Source: Alisma plantago-aquatica
Lineage: Eukaryota > Streptophyta > Magnoliopsida > Alismatales > Alismataceae
NCBI GenBank assembly: GCA_963693085.1
Contig: OY856409.1
Coordinates: forward strand, 657,306,591 to 657,370,590
Direction of reading: 5' to 3'
Length of the DNA stretch: 64,000 nt
The notes under the pieces were generated by a model that made no database searches, was not told the origin of the DNA, and saw nothing but the letters and a program-made list of their open reading frames with translations. Each line of letters opens with the position of its first letter. Position 1 is the stretch's first letter. Shown here piece after piece: positions 9,888 to 23,024 of the stretch. The translations under genes were made by a program, and so were the position numbers.

Positions 9888-12800
9888 TGTTACAACCCCA
9901 ATTTTCGGGTTCTTTTGGGTGGAAATATAATTTCCCCAATAAATGTATAATTATGTAATTTAGTTGATTTAAGTGATTGAGTGGGGATTCCCTTGCTAAA
10001 TAGCCTTGTGTGATTGATTTCATGGGCCTTGTTGGCTATTGGGCCCAATAACAAGAAAAAGGAAATAAAAAGGAAAAGAAATCAATTACTAAAGGAATAA
10101 CTAAGATAATGAGAAAAGGAAGATATGGAGGCATCTAGAAGGCTAAGAATTATCCTTCAAGTAGGGATTTTATATCTTTAGGATTTCTTGGGTTCCACAG
10201 AGTCCAACTTGCAAAGATAATAGGAGAAGAAAGAGATAAAATCAAATAAATCATTATTAAGTAGATTTGAGATAATGATAAAAATATAAGAAATATGTGG
10301 AAATATGGATAATGGAATCATTATAGAGTGTTTTTAACTCCACTTGCCTTATAATGCTTATAAAAATCAAAATAGAGAAAACAGGAAAGAAGGAGAGAGA
10401 AAATATGTATTTTTATACATAATACATGCTTTATAAGTCATTGACTTGCAAATGAAGAAAATAAGTTATTCCTTTTGCGTTACAGCTTCAAACTTGGAAA
10501 ATAAGTAGATTAAGTATTTATAGACTTTCCCTTAAAATTTGGGATTAATTGGATGAGTGGTTTAGGAGATATGGATTTTATACAAATCCCTAAAGTGTGG
10601 ACAATATAAGAGGAAAGTATCAAATGTCACGATTTTGTTTCCTAATAGAATTATATTTGATATATATGTGTGACACTATAGCCGTTGGATTCGGATCCAA
10701 CAGTGGTTGTGTTGTCACCTTCCTTGGTCAGACAAGGAAATAGAGGGCTTGGGTTGTGGACTTTCTAAAATGAGTATCTAACAAGATAATGGAGGAATGG
10801 TTAAGGAAACTAGTCCAACGGATTCAGGAGAGGAAATCACACCTAGTTATCCTAGGTTTTGCCTGGTTTAGAACTCTCTAGGAGTTTTGCCTAATTCTCT
10901 TATGCCGTGAAAACCTACCCTCGACCCAAGAGGGTATATAAGTGCATGTGAACCCAATGTGAAGGCACCCGGTGGTTCATGGGACTCTGTGGAGTTTATC
11001 TCTTAATTCTCTACCTTCAATTTCTTATATATGTTGCTCCCCTCTCCTTTCTTTCTCATGTACGCTGCCGCTAGGGACAATGGTCATGATTCCTTGTTCC
11101 GTCTTGCACGACCGATGCTGGAGAGTGCCCCGAGGACAGTGGAGCCTGGTGGAGAGGGAGCGGGGGTGTTCTATGTCGTTTGGCGACTTCGTGAGCCAAG
11201 AAGCGGACAGGGAGATGGTCGCTGCCAGAGAGGCGAGCTTCCCCTATTCTTCTGCTAAAATAGGGCAGCAGAAACCAGTCTGTGCGGAACCTGTGAGAAT
11301 GAAGATGGGAACCAACCGGGTTCCTGATTGGCCAGATCTAAGGGAGGAACCACGAGCCCAACATAGGATAATTTGAGAGAAAAGAAAAAGGAAAAAGACA
11401 CATGGAAAATTACAATTGGTCCTAAAGGTAATAATATTACAAAATTTGTAGAAGTTAATTGGTAGCTCTGTTTGGCAATATAATATATCAATTTTGATTA
11501 GAAGAATGCAAGGAACCCATTAAAAATAGTTTTATAGCCTGAATATGATCGTAGTTTAAAAGGAGATAAAGTTGCTAACTTTATTGGTTTAATATGAGAA
11601 AAACCCTAACTTGATGATTCTATGGAATAGAAATGATTAATATGGATAATCTATGAGCATATAAACATGTTGTTAATACAGAGATTTATTGAATGTCTAA
11701 GAAGATAATCCATAGGATAAATAGCTTAATTTGGGGTTTTGATATGTTAATATGCATTAATGGGATTAGAAACACAGATCTAGGTGTTAATGGGTTTTAA
11801 TGAGAGGTAATTTGAGATCCTTTATATAAAATTAATGTTAGGTTAATCTCAAGCCTAGTAGATGATAAAAGGCTCTAATGTGATTAAGTTAAATAATTAG
11901 GGTTTTGCCTCTAGATATGTTGTTTTTTAAGGTTTTGTGGTTATAATGGAGAAAAGTTGCAGATAAACCCTAATGAAACCCTAATTTGGATTAGAAACCC
12001 CAAAAAGTAATTCCGAGATAATAAAGTAGATTCTTGATGGAGTTTGTAGTAAATAGGTTACATATGTTTTTCAAGAATTTTGTGATTGTTGAATTGCTTG
12101 GATGGCTTTCGTGGTTGGTATTGCTTAATGCTTGTGAAATCTGCAAAGCAGTTATGTGGTTACTTTTTGAATAATCTTCTTTCATTTCACAGAGTTTCCC
12201 GAATGTTTCTCGATTGATTCCAACCTAAACTGTTGGATGTTCAATTATGCAATCTTATAAAGTCCCTATGAGTATCACAATAAATATGAATGTGTTTCTC
12301 GAACCTACATGCCACCCTGATGTATGTTGCAAGACCAAGCCCCAGAGGGAAGGTCTCATTTGGTCAAGCCCCGGAGGGAAGACCATTGGGCACCTCGAGA
12401 GGTGATCCCAGACACTGAGCTCGGGATGGAGAAGGTGGCCTTATGTCCCTTACAAGGACAAAACCCTAAGAGAGGGTAATCCAGGGTTTAGGGAAAAAGC
12501 GGTTGAGAAGTCACATTGAAAGCGTAATTTGGATTGTTAATAAATTATTTGCTATAATTATGTTGTTAGAAACTATTTGTGATATTGTGATTGTCCCCCA
12601 CATACCAATATAACAATATAATGACCGACGTTTTGTTTTTCGGCGTTTTAGGTATTATCTACAAAAGAAAAAAAAAAGTAAAGCAAGATCTGTGAAGATG
12701 AATTTAAGTAATCCAAAGGAGGATTAGATAGTTAGATTTCTAATCCAGATAGAAGTCCTAGATCCTATTTTGAAAAGGTATGCAAATTTTTTATTTTATA

Positions 12801-12942
12801 CCATCTTTACAGTTTAGTAATAGTAGGATTTGATAATTATTATTGATTAAATATCAAACTATGGATCCTAAAATATTGGGATAATGTCTCTGACCTTCTA
12901 GTCTCCCTTAAGTGGGGGTTATCGAGAGGCGGGGTCGTTACA
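9888..12942 (+). repeat. 5' LTR of the chromovirus
   Basis: Starts TGTTACAACCCC and ends CGTTACA, immediately followed by the primer binding site. It aligns along its whole length with 18884-21920. A TATA box is at 10934. A 134-codon ORF at 10972-11376 is matched in the other LTR only by a differently framed 128-codon ORF, so it is taken as non-coding. Confidence 0.92.
10934..10942 (+). promoter_or_regulatory. TATA box in chromovirus 5' LTR
   Basis: GTATATAAG within AGAGGGTATATAAGTGCATG. It is conserved at 19916-19924 in the 3' LTR and marks the likely U3/R promoter about 1.05 kb into the LTR. Confidence 0.65.
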
Positions 12943-12944
12943 TT

Positions 12945-12956
12945 TGGTATCAGAGT
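12945..12956 (+). other. Primer binding site (initiator Met-tRNA type)
   Basis: TGGTATCAGAGT lies 2 bp after the 5' LTR end. It matches the usual plant LTR-element site TGGTATCAGAGC except for the last base. Confidence 0.85.
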
Positions 12957-14536
12957 CGTGGTTTCTCATTTAATCCATAGTAATTATTAAATTTTACAAA
13001 CTCTGTAGAACTGAGGGAGTTATTAGAGGATTTTTCAAAGACAGAGGTGTCTAGAAAAGGATCACGGTCGGGGGATGGCAATATTTTCCTCCACCCCGTT
13101 AATCGGTCACGAGGACTCCCAGATGTAGTGTGACTTCCTGGCTAATGTCTGAGGTTCTGAATCGAAATAAGATACCTTTAGGACTCTCTCATCTATTTCA
13201 TCCCTTCTCAACCCTAATTCAATTAAGGTTCTAAGGTTTAGGATTTTTCTCTCTCTTCCCACCCTCTTGAGGTCAGGGTAAGTATAATAAGGATTAAAGA
13301 ATCCTCCACCACATCAATGAAAAGCATGTAAATAAGATGTCATGGACATAGGTTTAATAGTTTAAGCATAAACTAAAGATTAGATACATGCTTAGGTTGC
13401 ATGTTGTGTGTGGTCATGCCCTTAGGAGAGCACTCATGTTAGACCTTCTTATTAGGAGGAGGACGAGATAGTTAGCCTTAGAAGAGGTAGAGACTTGACG
13501 CATCCTCTGAGGATGATGCTAACCCTAACCCTAAGTGGTTGTTAAAGAAAGAGTTGAAAAAATGAGCTAGATATCATGGTTGACCATGCATGTATATATG
13601 TGAATTGACATAGATAGAGGGTTTGTGTACCCCTGAAAAGCATGATCTAGGTTTGACCTCATGCTTTTGGTAACCCGACCTTGTGTGGTTGTGCCTGTCA
13701 AGGGTGAGAAATAGCTCCCTCTCGTGGAGGATAGTGGTGACCATATCGAAACCCTTATGGGCATATAGGAGCAGGGAAGAGATATGCACCTACAAAGAGG
13801 TGGACAGTAGTAGGCTGACCGCATGTTCTATACCTAGACCCATAGGGTTATGTCTGATGTTTATGAGAGGAGCATGCAGAGCCTGGGATGATCTGTGTCG
13901 GACATAGGTCTTGATAGTATGTTTCACCCTTATAGTTGTAGACATGTACCCTTAAGATCTTAACCCATCCTCTAAGAAAGGACCTTAAAATATGAGAACC
14001 ATAGTAGGGATATCTCTAGAGAGAGAGAGAGCAAGACTGATGAAGAAGGTTGGAGACCTTGGTTCTGAGACATGAAGAATCATGAGAAGATGGGTATGTC
14101 ATGACCTATTTTAGACAACCTTGTGTAGATAGTTGTGGTTGCCTCATGCATGATCCTTGGAGGCTTGTCTTACCTTGGTTGCCTTAGGGGAACCAAACCC
14201 TAGAATGAGAAAGAGGCTTCTGGAACTAATGTACAAATGTTATAGGTGCCTACCTTACCTTGTAGGGGTAGAAAGGAGAGTTCCTTAGACCGAGGAGGTA
14301 TGGTAACAAGTTGTGAGGCCTCACACCTAGTTGGGTATCCTTGTGTAGGACTCTGAGTTATGGTTCACGTGGAAGAATAGTAGGAAGTGCATGTTATACC
14401 TTGTACATGTTTGGTTTGTGGTTAGACAACTGATGCGTAAGAAGTGAACCTAGGGTTCCTTGACCTAAGAGGGGAGGTAGTAGTACCTGGTGTACCCGAT
14501 GCTCACAAAGATGTTTGAGTTCCTACGGAATTGAGC

Positions 14537-14581
14537 ATGGCACCCCTCAAGTTTAGAGGGAAAGGGAACCCCTTGGAATAA
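14537..14581 (+). pseudogene. Possible gypsy gag relic
   Basis: A short frame reads MAPLKFRGKGNPLE then stop. This resembles the opening of gypsy Gag (a P..F.G..DPLEAE-type motif). It lies where gag would be expected downstream of the primer site, but it is too short to be sure. Confidence 0.3.
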
Positions 14582-15358
14582 GGTATATGTTTGGTGAACC
14601 CCTCACAAATATTGGTGGCATAAGTATGAGTTTGGCCAACTTTGATGAATAAGGAACAAGTAGGACATATCAAGGAACCCATAATGGCTTATAGGTTTCC
14701 TTCTTTCTAGCTACGTGTATAGGTAGCATAATAGGGCTATGCACGTGATGAGGTAAACCTTGGAAAAAAGGATGTTTGTGACCTTCGCTACTATCAAGAC
14801 ATAGTTTTCTCCTATCCTAGGAAAGGATCTTTCTGTAGGGTGAGTACCAACCTTTTTTAGGTTCGAGGTAACCTAAAGAGGTATCTCTTATAAGAGTTTG
14901 ATGAGTTAAGTGGAGAGCACATGGTATGAGCACGAATCTATAGACCCTTGTGTGACCATCTCTAAGGGGTGTGAAGATATGTTGCCATGGAGGTAATCTT
15001 ATGGGGCCTGATCAAGTTAGGTAGGTCACCACGATCCCTATGAAAGGATGTAAGTTTGACCATGAGTGCCCAAAGAGATGATGGATTTTTGGGTAAATAT
15101 TCAAGAATGAGATGTGCTATGATGAAATCCTAAGTCAAAACTAAGGTCATGAAGGGATAAGACCGATGGAAGTAGGAGTTGTCTGTTCCTTGGATGTACG
15201 AGACCGTAGGGTCGGGAGGTAACAACTACATTTGCCCTAGGACCATGGGTTAGGAGGTTGACCACCTTCATGAGTTCATGGGGCATAAGGGGTAAAGATG
15301 AGAGGCACTCCCTAGATGCATAAGGGTTAGATCACCCCAAAAGTGTCGACACCCTAGA

Positions 15359-16871
15359 TGTTGACCTAGAGGTTATACATTGCCTATATTTTGATAATGA
15401 CTTAACCAATCCATTCATATGTATCTAATATGTGTGTTTGAGATTGTTTGCATGCATTAGGTATATGAAAAGGATCCAAAATCCAAAGCCCTAGAATGGG
15501 TCAAGTTCAAGTCAAAATAGCTACAAGTGTGCCTTTTGGGATTTCTATGTAAATGACCTTAGAACCTTTATGTAATCACTTGTAATGATGAATTGACTTG
15601 TAACTTAAGTGAGAAATTTTTTTTGGGACAAAAATCACCAAGTTTTAATCACTTTAGATGCAATTTAGAAAATTGATTTCAGGCACTTTGTCGGCCGAGT
15701 TTCCCGGCCTTAAAACTCGACTGATCGATCCTTAGTCAATTTTCTGCAGATTGCATCGGTCGAGTTGTGCTTACACAGAACTCGACCGATCAGATAATTG
15801 ACCATTTTGACTTCAAATGGTCTGTCGAGTTTTGTCAGGACAAACTCGACCGATCATTTGAATATCGGCTTTGTCATTTACTTGATCGGTCCAGTTACCT
15901 TTATTGAAACTCGACCGATTACACTGTACAAAATTTGTAGAAAAAAGTGATGTGACCGTTAGTGAGTGTTTTGAGTGAAAATAGAGTCATTTCTTTGAAC
16001 AAAAATGGCTATTTTTGTATCCAAGTGTCCCACAACTTAAAGGGGCACCCTCAACTATAAACGGACCCTCTTGGAGTTCATTCCAAGGCTGCTCATTCAT
16101 TGCAAACTTGGTGCTAGCATAGTTGAGAGTGTTCTAACCCTTTGAGCTCCTTTCTCTCTCTACCTTCAAAACAAATTCGTGAGTATGAGTGAGATAGGTC
16201 CCTGTGTAAGTGAGCTACTCCATGTGTTGATGTAAAAGCTCTCCTCCTCCATCTTCCAGCCTCCATTACTTTGAAGATTGTTGAAGATCCCTCTCCAAGT
16301 GAAGGAGAAGGTGGTGCTATTCTTCAAGGTGGAAGAAGGCAAGCTACTCTAGGTCTCCAAGTGAAGGAGATAGGTACTCCAGATCTCCAAGTAAAGGAGA
16401 GAAGCAAGGCAACGCTCAAGGAAGATAGGTAATCCCTTAAAGGAAGAAGACTTGAAGAAAGGAGTGGGTAAGTCCATGTTGATGGCTGAAGACTCCATGC
16501 TTCAAGTGGGTAAGCTCCTTCTATAGGTTGAAGATTTTTGCTTGAGGTACTAAGCCCTTGGATGTGTGGTTGTTGTATCTTGTAATCTTATTGTGAAATA
16601 TAAGAGTACCAAGATTACAAATTCTAGAGACTAACCCACTCTAGGTAGTGGACTGACATTGCTCCTAAGTTTAGGACATGGAACCACTCTAAACCACCTG
16701 TCTATGTGCTTTCTCTTCCTTGTCTCTTATCCTTGTTGTGCATGTTAGATTAGGTCATCAAATTGTTGCTTGTTTAAGTTTCTGCAATTAATATAATTTG
16801 GTGGTCTAATCAATTTTGTGAGAATTGTGAAGCTCTATTCAACCCCCCTTCTAGAGCCCATTGATCCAACA
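15359..16871 (+). repeat. Solo LTR of a Ty1/copia (Sire/Maximus-like) element
   Basis: Starts TGTTGACCTAGAGG and ends TTGATCCAACA. It is flanked by exact 5-bp target duplications CTAGA (15354-15358 and 16872-16876). Internal hallmarks are ATTTTGATAATGAC near the start, a TATA box (CTATAAACG, 16055), purine-rich AAGTGAAGGAGA repeats (16290-16400) and the TTCAACCCCCC-type end seen in Sirevirus LTRs. It carries eight alternating CTCGACCGATC / GATCGGTCGAG motifs (15690-15920). No internal region remains, so it is a recombination product nested in the chromovirus. Confidence 0.9.
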
Positions 16872-17941
16872 CTAGAGACCTTGAGGTGATGACTAAGGAT
16901 TGTACATAATAGACATGTTAAGATCTAGAGGTGATGGGAATAGTCTTCCCATGGGTATAGACCCATAATGGAGATGTCCATGGCGTGGAGACACGTAATG
17001 TATGTTTCAACTTAGATTGGAAAGTGTGATGGCGATGTGTGATGCACCATCTCTACTCTTAGAACAAGTTGAACTCTATATTTGGACTGCAGCCAAATGC
17101 CTATTTCATCTTGTTATGGGTTTGAGAGACAAGACAAAATGCATGCCATACTGAGGATAAAGGCCATATGATTTGAAACCTTTTTACTATGTTTGAGGAT
17201 AGAGGAAGTACACACCTTTTGAGATTACATTGGATATGTGGTTTGGAAACACAAAGAAAACAAAGGTAATTATCATATGAGGACATTCTTGTCAAGAGCA
17301 GTTTGGATCCTAAGAGTTGCATCTTGGGTATGGTAATCGAGATGATGAGCTCAAAGTTTTCTTGACTCAGTTAAACTTAAACAAGAGATGAGGGTGATGA
17401 TTATATGAAATTTTATGTTTTAACCATCACCTAACACATAAGGAATTAATGTGGTAACAGATGCTTTTAGTTGAGACCAAGCCATGTCGTTTAGTCGGTA
17501 GAGAGGCTAGAAGAGGTTGAACCCTAAGCTTGTGAGACATGCATGGCTAACACTCAGATACACCTCTCCGGAAAAGAAGGTGGTGAAACCTGCTACTAGA
17601 GTATTTTAGGGTTTCTGAGGAGTCGACCTTGAGGAATCACGACATGCAGGAGATCATGATTATAAGTCTGGCATATGTCATGGTATTACTAAGATAATAG
17701 AAGTGTGCTTTGAGTACCTGAGACGAAGTAGGATATAGAGTACACGTGGCTTGATGCCATGCATGCCAGGAGGTGACACCAAAAACCTAGTGGGTTGCTA
17801 CAGATAATGAAGAGACACTAAGAGGGAATAAGAGTAGCTCACCATAGATGTTGAGGTGAGTCTCCCCTGGACCAAGAGAGGTCAGGATACAATATGGGTT
17901 ATGGTAGATCGCCTTACCAAGATGACCTAATCCCTTACCTA

Positions 17942-17967
17942 AGAGAGAGAGAGAGAGAGAGAGAGAG
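17942..17967. repeat. (AG)n microsatellite
   Basis: Uninterrupted AG dinucleotide tract of about 13 units inside the chromovirus interior. Confidence 0.95.
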
Positions 17968-18738
17968 CACTGTCAGTGTGACGGATCTAGTTGAACCATA
18001 TATGAGAAAGAGATAGTTCAACTACACCATGATCTGAGTTCAAAGGTTCTTGACTATGACCTCAAGTTCACTTCCATATGGTGGAAGTGAGTACATGGAG
18101 AACTCGATATAAGATTGAAGTTAAGTACAACTTATCAACCCTAACTAATAGTTAGTATGATCCAGACTAGAGGGTCTAATGAGGACGTGTGTGCTCGTTC
18201 AAGGTGATACATGGGGGCAGTTCTTGTTAGCCACCATAGCTAGTATCAGGATGTAAGAAGCTCTGTAAGGGAGGTTGTGTCAGTCAATGCTTCATTAGGA
18301 TGATGTCGGTGAAAGAACCTTGTGAAGGTCAGAGAGGCCACAATGTGTTCAGATGATGTCGCTTTGATCATGCGATGGCTGAGAAAGCCCAGGGACGATA
18401 TGAGTCGTGAGTTGATGTGAAGCAGACCGACATGCAGTTCACTATGGGAGAATATGTATTATGAATACCCGACCCCTCTGAGCTATAGCTAAAGCTGAGT
18501 CCTCGATACATGGATACAGTTGAGATGAAGTAGTGGAGATGTTTATGTTTAGCCTTACCCCCTCATGATAACATGATGTATGGTGTGTCCCATGAGTCTG
18601 ATATAGAGCACTATGTGATGTACCCAAACCATGTGCTGAGCCATGAACCTATTGAGCTTCTAGGGAGGCTAAAATATCTTGATTCACCTATGAGGGTACG
18701 TGGTACCAAGGTGAGAGAGAACTCAGATGTAAGAATAT

Positions 18739-18819
18739 AAGATGATAAAGGTTCTATGGAAGCATCATGGAGAGGATGAAACCACATGGGAGATGGTGAT
18801 GGGCATGAGAAAGTTTTAA
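18739..18819 (+). pseudogene. Chromodomain-like end of chromovirus integrase
   Basis: One frame reads KMIKVLWKHHG, EDETTWEMV and MGMRKF before a TAA. This matches the chromovirus chromodomain pattern (.VKVLW..H...EATWE.E..MR..YP.LF). The next segment, read across a stop, gives VEF.GQNSYKRGRM, the usual pol end just before the 3' LTR. Upstream integrase core motifs were not found, so this is a relic. It is the best evidence for family and plus-strand orientation. Confidence 0.78.
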
Positions 18820-18870
18820 CCTGTTTGTTGGTTTGTATGCTTGGTGGAATTTTGAGGGCAAAATTCCTAT

Positions 18871-18883
18871 AAGAGAGGAAGGA
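18871..18883 (+). other. Polypurine tract
   Basis: AAGAGAGGAAGGA directly precedes the TG of the 3' LTR, the expected site of plus-strand priming. Confidence 0.8.
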
Positions 18884-21800
18884 TGTTACAACCCCAATTT
18901 TTGGGTTCTTTTGGGTGGAAATGCAATTTCCCCAATAAATGTATAATTATGTAATTTGGTTGATTTAAGTGATTGAGTGGATTCCTTTTCTAAATAGCCT
19001 TGTGTGATTGATTTCGTGGGCCTTGTTGGCTATTGGGCCCAATAACAAGAAAAAGGAAAAGAAATCAATTACTAAAGGAATAACTAAGATAATGAGAAAA
19101 GGAAGATATGGAAGCATCTAGAAGGCTAAGAATTATCTTTCAAGGAGGGATTTTCTATCTTTAGGATTTCTTGGGTTCCATGGAGTCCAACTTGCAAATA
19201 TAATAGGAGAAGAAAGAGATAAAATCAAATAAAGCATTATTAAGGAGATTTGAGATAATGATGAAAAAATAAGAAATATGTGGAAATATAGATAATGGAA
19301 TCATTATAGAGTGGTTTCGACTCCACTTGCCTTATAATGCTTATAAAATCAAAATAGAGAAAATAGGAAATAAGGAGAGAGAAAATATGTGTTTTTATAC
19401 ATAATACATGTTTTATAAGTCATTGACTTGCAAATGAAGAAAAGAAGTTATTCCTTTTGAGTTTGGGCTTCAAACTTGGAAAATAAGTAGATTAAGTCTT
19501 TATAGACTTTCCCTTAAAATTTGGGATTAATTGGATGAGTGGTTTAGGAGATATGGATTTTATAAAAATCCCTAAAGTGGGGACAATATAAGAGGAAAGT
19601 ATCAAATGTCACAATTTTGTTTCCTAATAGAATTATATTTGATATATACGCGTGATACTACATCCGTTGGATTCGGATCCAACAGTGGTTGTGTTGTCAC
19701 CTTCTTTGGTCGAACAAGGAAATAGGGGGCTTGGGCTGTGGACTTTCCAAAATGAGTATCTCACAAGATAATGGAGGAATGGTTAAGGAAACTAATCCAA
19801 CAGATTCGGGAGAAGAAGTCAGACCTAGTCATCCTAGGTTTTGCCTGGTTTAGAACTCTCTAGGATTTTTGCCTAATTCTCCTGTGCAATGAAAATGTAC
19901 CCTCGACCCAAGAGGGTATATAAGTGCATGTGCACCCAATGTGAAGGAACCCTCTGGTTCATGGGACTCTGTGGAGTTTATCCCTTAATCCCTGCCTTCA
20001 ATTTCTTATATATGCTGCTCCCCTCTCCTTTCTTTCTCGTGTACGCCGCCACTAGGGACGATGGTCATGTTTCCTTGTTCTGTCTTGCACGACCGATGCT
20101 GGAGAGCGCTCTGAGGATAGTGGAGCTAGGTGGAGAGGGAGTGGCGTGTTCCGTGTCATTTGGCGACTTCGTGAGCCAAGAAGCAGACCGGGAGATGCTC
20201 GTTGCCGGAGAGGCGAGCTTCCCTTGTTCTTTCGCTAAAACAGGGCCACGGAACCAGTCTGCACAGAACCTGTGAGAACGAAGATGGGAGCTGATTGGGT
20301 TCCAGGTTAGTCGGATCCAAGGGAGGATCCGTGAGCCCAAGGGAGGATAGTTTGAGAGGAAAAAAAAGGAAAAAGACACATGGAAGATTACAATTGGTCC
20401 TAAAGGTAATAATATTGCAAAATTCATAGAAGTTAATTGGTAGCTCAGTTTAGCACATATAATATATCAATTTTAATTAGAAGAATGCAAGGAACCAATT
20501 AAAAATAGTTTTATAGCCTGAATATGATCGTAGTTCAAAAAGGAGATAAAGTTGCTAACTTTAATGCTTTAATACGAGAAAAACCCTAACTTGATGATTC
20601 TATGGAATAGAAATGATTAATATAGATAATCTATGAGAATATTAACCTGTTGTTAATAAAGAGATTTATTGAATGTCTAATAAGATAATCCATGGGCTAA
20701 ATAGCTTAATTTGGGGTTTCGATATGCTAATATGCATTAATGGGGTTAGAAACCCTAATCTAGGTGTTAATGGGTTTTAATGAGAGGTAATTTGAGATCC
20801 TTTATATAAAGCTGATGTTAGGTTAATCTCAAGCCTAGTAGATGATAAAAGGATCTAATGTGATTAAGTTAAATAATTAGGGTTTTGCCTCTAGATATGT
20901 TGTTTTTTAAGGTTTTGTGGTTATAATGGAGAAAAGTTGTAGATAAACCCTAATGAAACCCTTATTTGGATTAGAAACCCCAGAAAGTAATTCTGAGATA
21001 ATAAAGTAGATTCTTGATAGAGTGTGTAGTAAATAGGTTACATATGTTTTTCAGGAATTTTGTGATTGTTGAATTGCTTGGATGGCTTTCTTGGTTGGAA
21101 TTGCTTAATGCTTGTGAAATCTGCAAATAAGGTATGTGGTTACTTTATGAATAATCATCTTTAGTTTCACGGTGCTTACCGAATGTTTTTCGGTTGATTG
21201 CAACCTAAACTGTTGGATGTTCAATTACGAAATCCTATAAAGTCCCTATGAGTATCACAATTAAATATGAATGTGTTTCTCGAACCTGCATGCCACTGTG
21301 ATGTATGTTGCAAGACCATGCCTCGGAGGGAAGGTCTGATTTGGTCAAGCCTCAGAGGGAAGACCATTGGGCACCTCGAGAGGTGACCCCAAGCACCAAG
21401 CTCACGATGGAGAATGTGGTCTTATGTCCCTTGTAAGGATAAAACCCTAAGAGAGGGAAATCCAAGGTTTAGGGCAAAAGCGGTTGAGAAGTCACATTGA
21501 AAGTGTAATTTGGACTGTTAATCAATTATTTTCTATAATTAGGTAGTTAAAAGCTATTTGTGATATTGTGATTGTCCCCCACATACCAGTATACCAATAT
21601 GTTGACCGACGTTTTGTTTGTCGGTGTTTTAGGTATTATCTGAAAAGAACAAATAGTAAAGTGAAATCTATGAAGATGAATTTAAGTAATCCAAAGGAGG
21701 ATTAGATAGTTAGATTTCTACTCTGGATAGAAGTCCTAGATCCTATTTTGAAAAGGTATGCAAAAGTTTTATTTTATACCATCTTTCCAATTTAGTAATA

Positions 21801-21920
21801 GTAGAATTTGATAATTATTATTGATTAAATGTCAAGCCATGAATCTTGAAATATTGGGATAACGTCTCTGACCTTCTGGTCTCCCTTAAGTAGGGGTTAT
21901 CGGGAGGCGGGGCCATTACA
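18884..21920 (+). repeat. 3' LTR of the chromovirus
   Basis: Starts TGTTACAACCCC and ends GGCCATTACA. It aligns with the 5' LTR throughout, with scattered substitutions and small indels. Its TATA box is at 19916-19924. ORFs at 19889-20275 and 20065-20427 are not conserved in frame with the 5' LTR and are taken as non-coding. Confidence 0.92.
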
Positions 21921-23024
21921 TGCACAATGGTTACTTCTTAAATTTTTTTTTGGAAGAAAAATATATGGATGACGGTCTTGTCTCCACATTTACTGACTAG
22001 AAATATTAACCTTTTTGTTGTTTTATCTGGTCATAGTCAAGTAAACAATTTGTTCTTCTTCTCTCCAATTATGTTTACAAGTTGATGTCTCTTGCAATAG
22101 TCAAGTCAAAGGAAGCCATTAGTATTTTTTTCATTAATATTATTTGGATTTGCAGAAGGATGGTCATTCTCATAGCATTGGATCCAAAGATTATTGGTTA
22201 AAAGCTGCATTCTCCATCATAACCAGCCAAAATTTTATATGAACAAGTTACTTTTGTGGTTTGGTCAATGGACCACAATGATTCTTGACAATATTTAAAA
22301 TCAAACCTACTCAATTCATTTTATTCCTCTTCTTTGTCTTCAAGAGGATTTCATTATTTCAAGATTGATATATCAAAGAGTTCTTTCTCCACAGTAAAAG
22401 TTAAGCATCTGTTTCAAATGATTTATTTACTATTTTCTGAATATAAAATTTCTTCTAAGATAGCATGCTCATAATTTTATCATGTAATTCTTGAAGTTTA
22501 TTCAATGCATTCACATGTCCTTTTAAAAAGTACTTTGTTGCAAAAACACCACTTTTAGTATAAATAAGAGCTATATACTAGTTTGAATTGTCATAAATAA
22601 AAATATTTAATTTTGTACATAAAAGTTATTTCTTGTCCAGTCATCGCCCCCAAAGTCCAACTGTTGACCCCGTCCCTGACCACACGACACAAAGCCTTGT
22701 TGTGATCATCGTTGTAGTTTTCCAATTCTTCCCTAGGTGCACCTTCCACATTACCAGGACTTGACTATCTCTATGTCAATGACCTCTTCATCTTTTTCCT
22801 CCCCATTACAAACAATTTAGCACTTTTCTGACGACACTGACTGCAAGGAGCCGAACATCTTCTTTTGACACCTTCGATTACACATACGATGTCTCTAGCT
22901 AGTTCAATTGTATCCTACAAATAGATCATCAATGATCATCTTTATATCATCATATGAAGGTTTGTACTCCTTCCCGTGTCTCACTTCTTTGGCAAAACTG
23001 AAGGAAGTGTTATGAAAACTTGAA
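21921..23024. other. No gene seen
   Basis: AT-rich sequence to the right of the chromovirus with no ORF, repeat or RNA gene I can support. A slightly GC-richer stretch at 22640-22900 contains no recognisable coding. Confidence 0.5.

Larger units (their letters stand above)
12943..18883 (+). other. Interior of the chromovirus, no intact gene
   Basis: Outside the nested solo LTR about 4.4 kb remains. Apart from a possible gag relic near 14537 and the chromodomain tail at 18739-18819, no gag, protease, reverse transcriptase or integrase can be read. No ORF exceeds about 85 codons. An AG dinucleotide run lies at 17942-17967. Confidence 0.7.
9888..21920 (+). mobile_element. Ty3/gypsy chromovirus (Tekay/Del-like), decayed, full-length
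   Basis: Two directly repeated 3.0-kb LTRs (9888-12942 and 18884-21920) are about 95% identical by eye. They flank a 5.9-kb interior with a Met-tRNA-type primer binding site and a polypurine tract (AAGAGAGGAAGGA) abutting the 3' LTR. A chromodomain-like tail near 18739 assigns it to the chromoviruses. No reverse transcriptase or integrase motif (for example YxDD) was recognised, so the interior is either very degraded or non-autonomous. A solo copia LTR (15359-16871) is nested inside. The 5-bp flanks GACAC and TGCAC agree only partly as a target duplication. Confidence 0.88.

Noticed and set aside
10972..11376. 134-codon plus-strand ORF in the chromovirus 5' LTR
   Set aside because: It lies just downstream of the LTR TATA box, and the other LTR has a differently framed and shorter ORF. 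No domain was recognised. Leader RNA is more likely.
20740..20960. Scattered AAACCCTAA motifs suggesting telomeric repeat
   Set aside because: Isolated single units, also common in plant leaders. No tandem array.
9883..21925. GACAC/TGCAC as the chromovirus target duplication
   Set aside because: Only three of five bases agree, so it is not claimed as a duplication.
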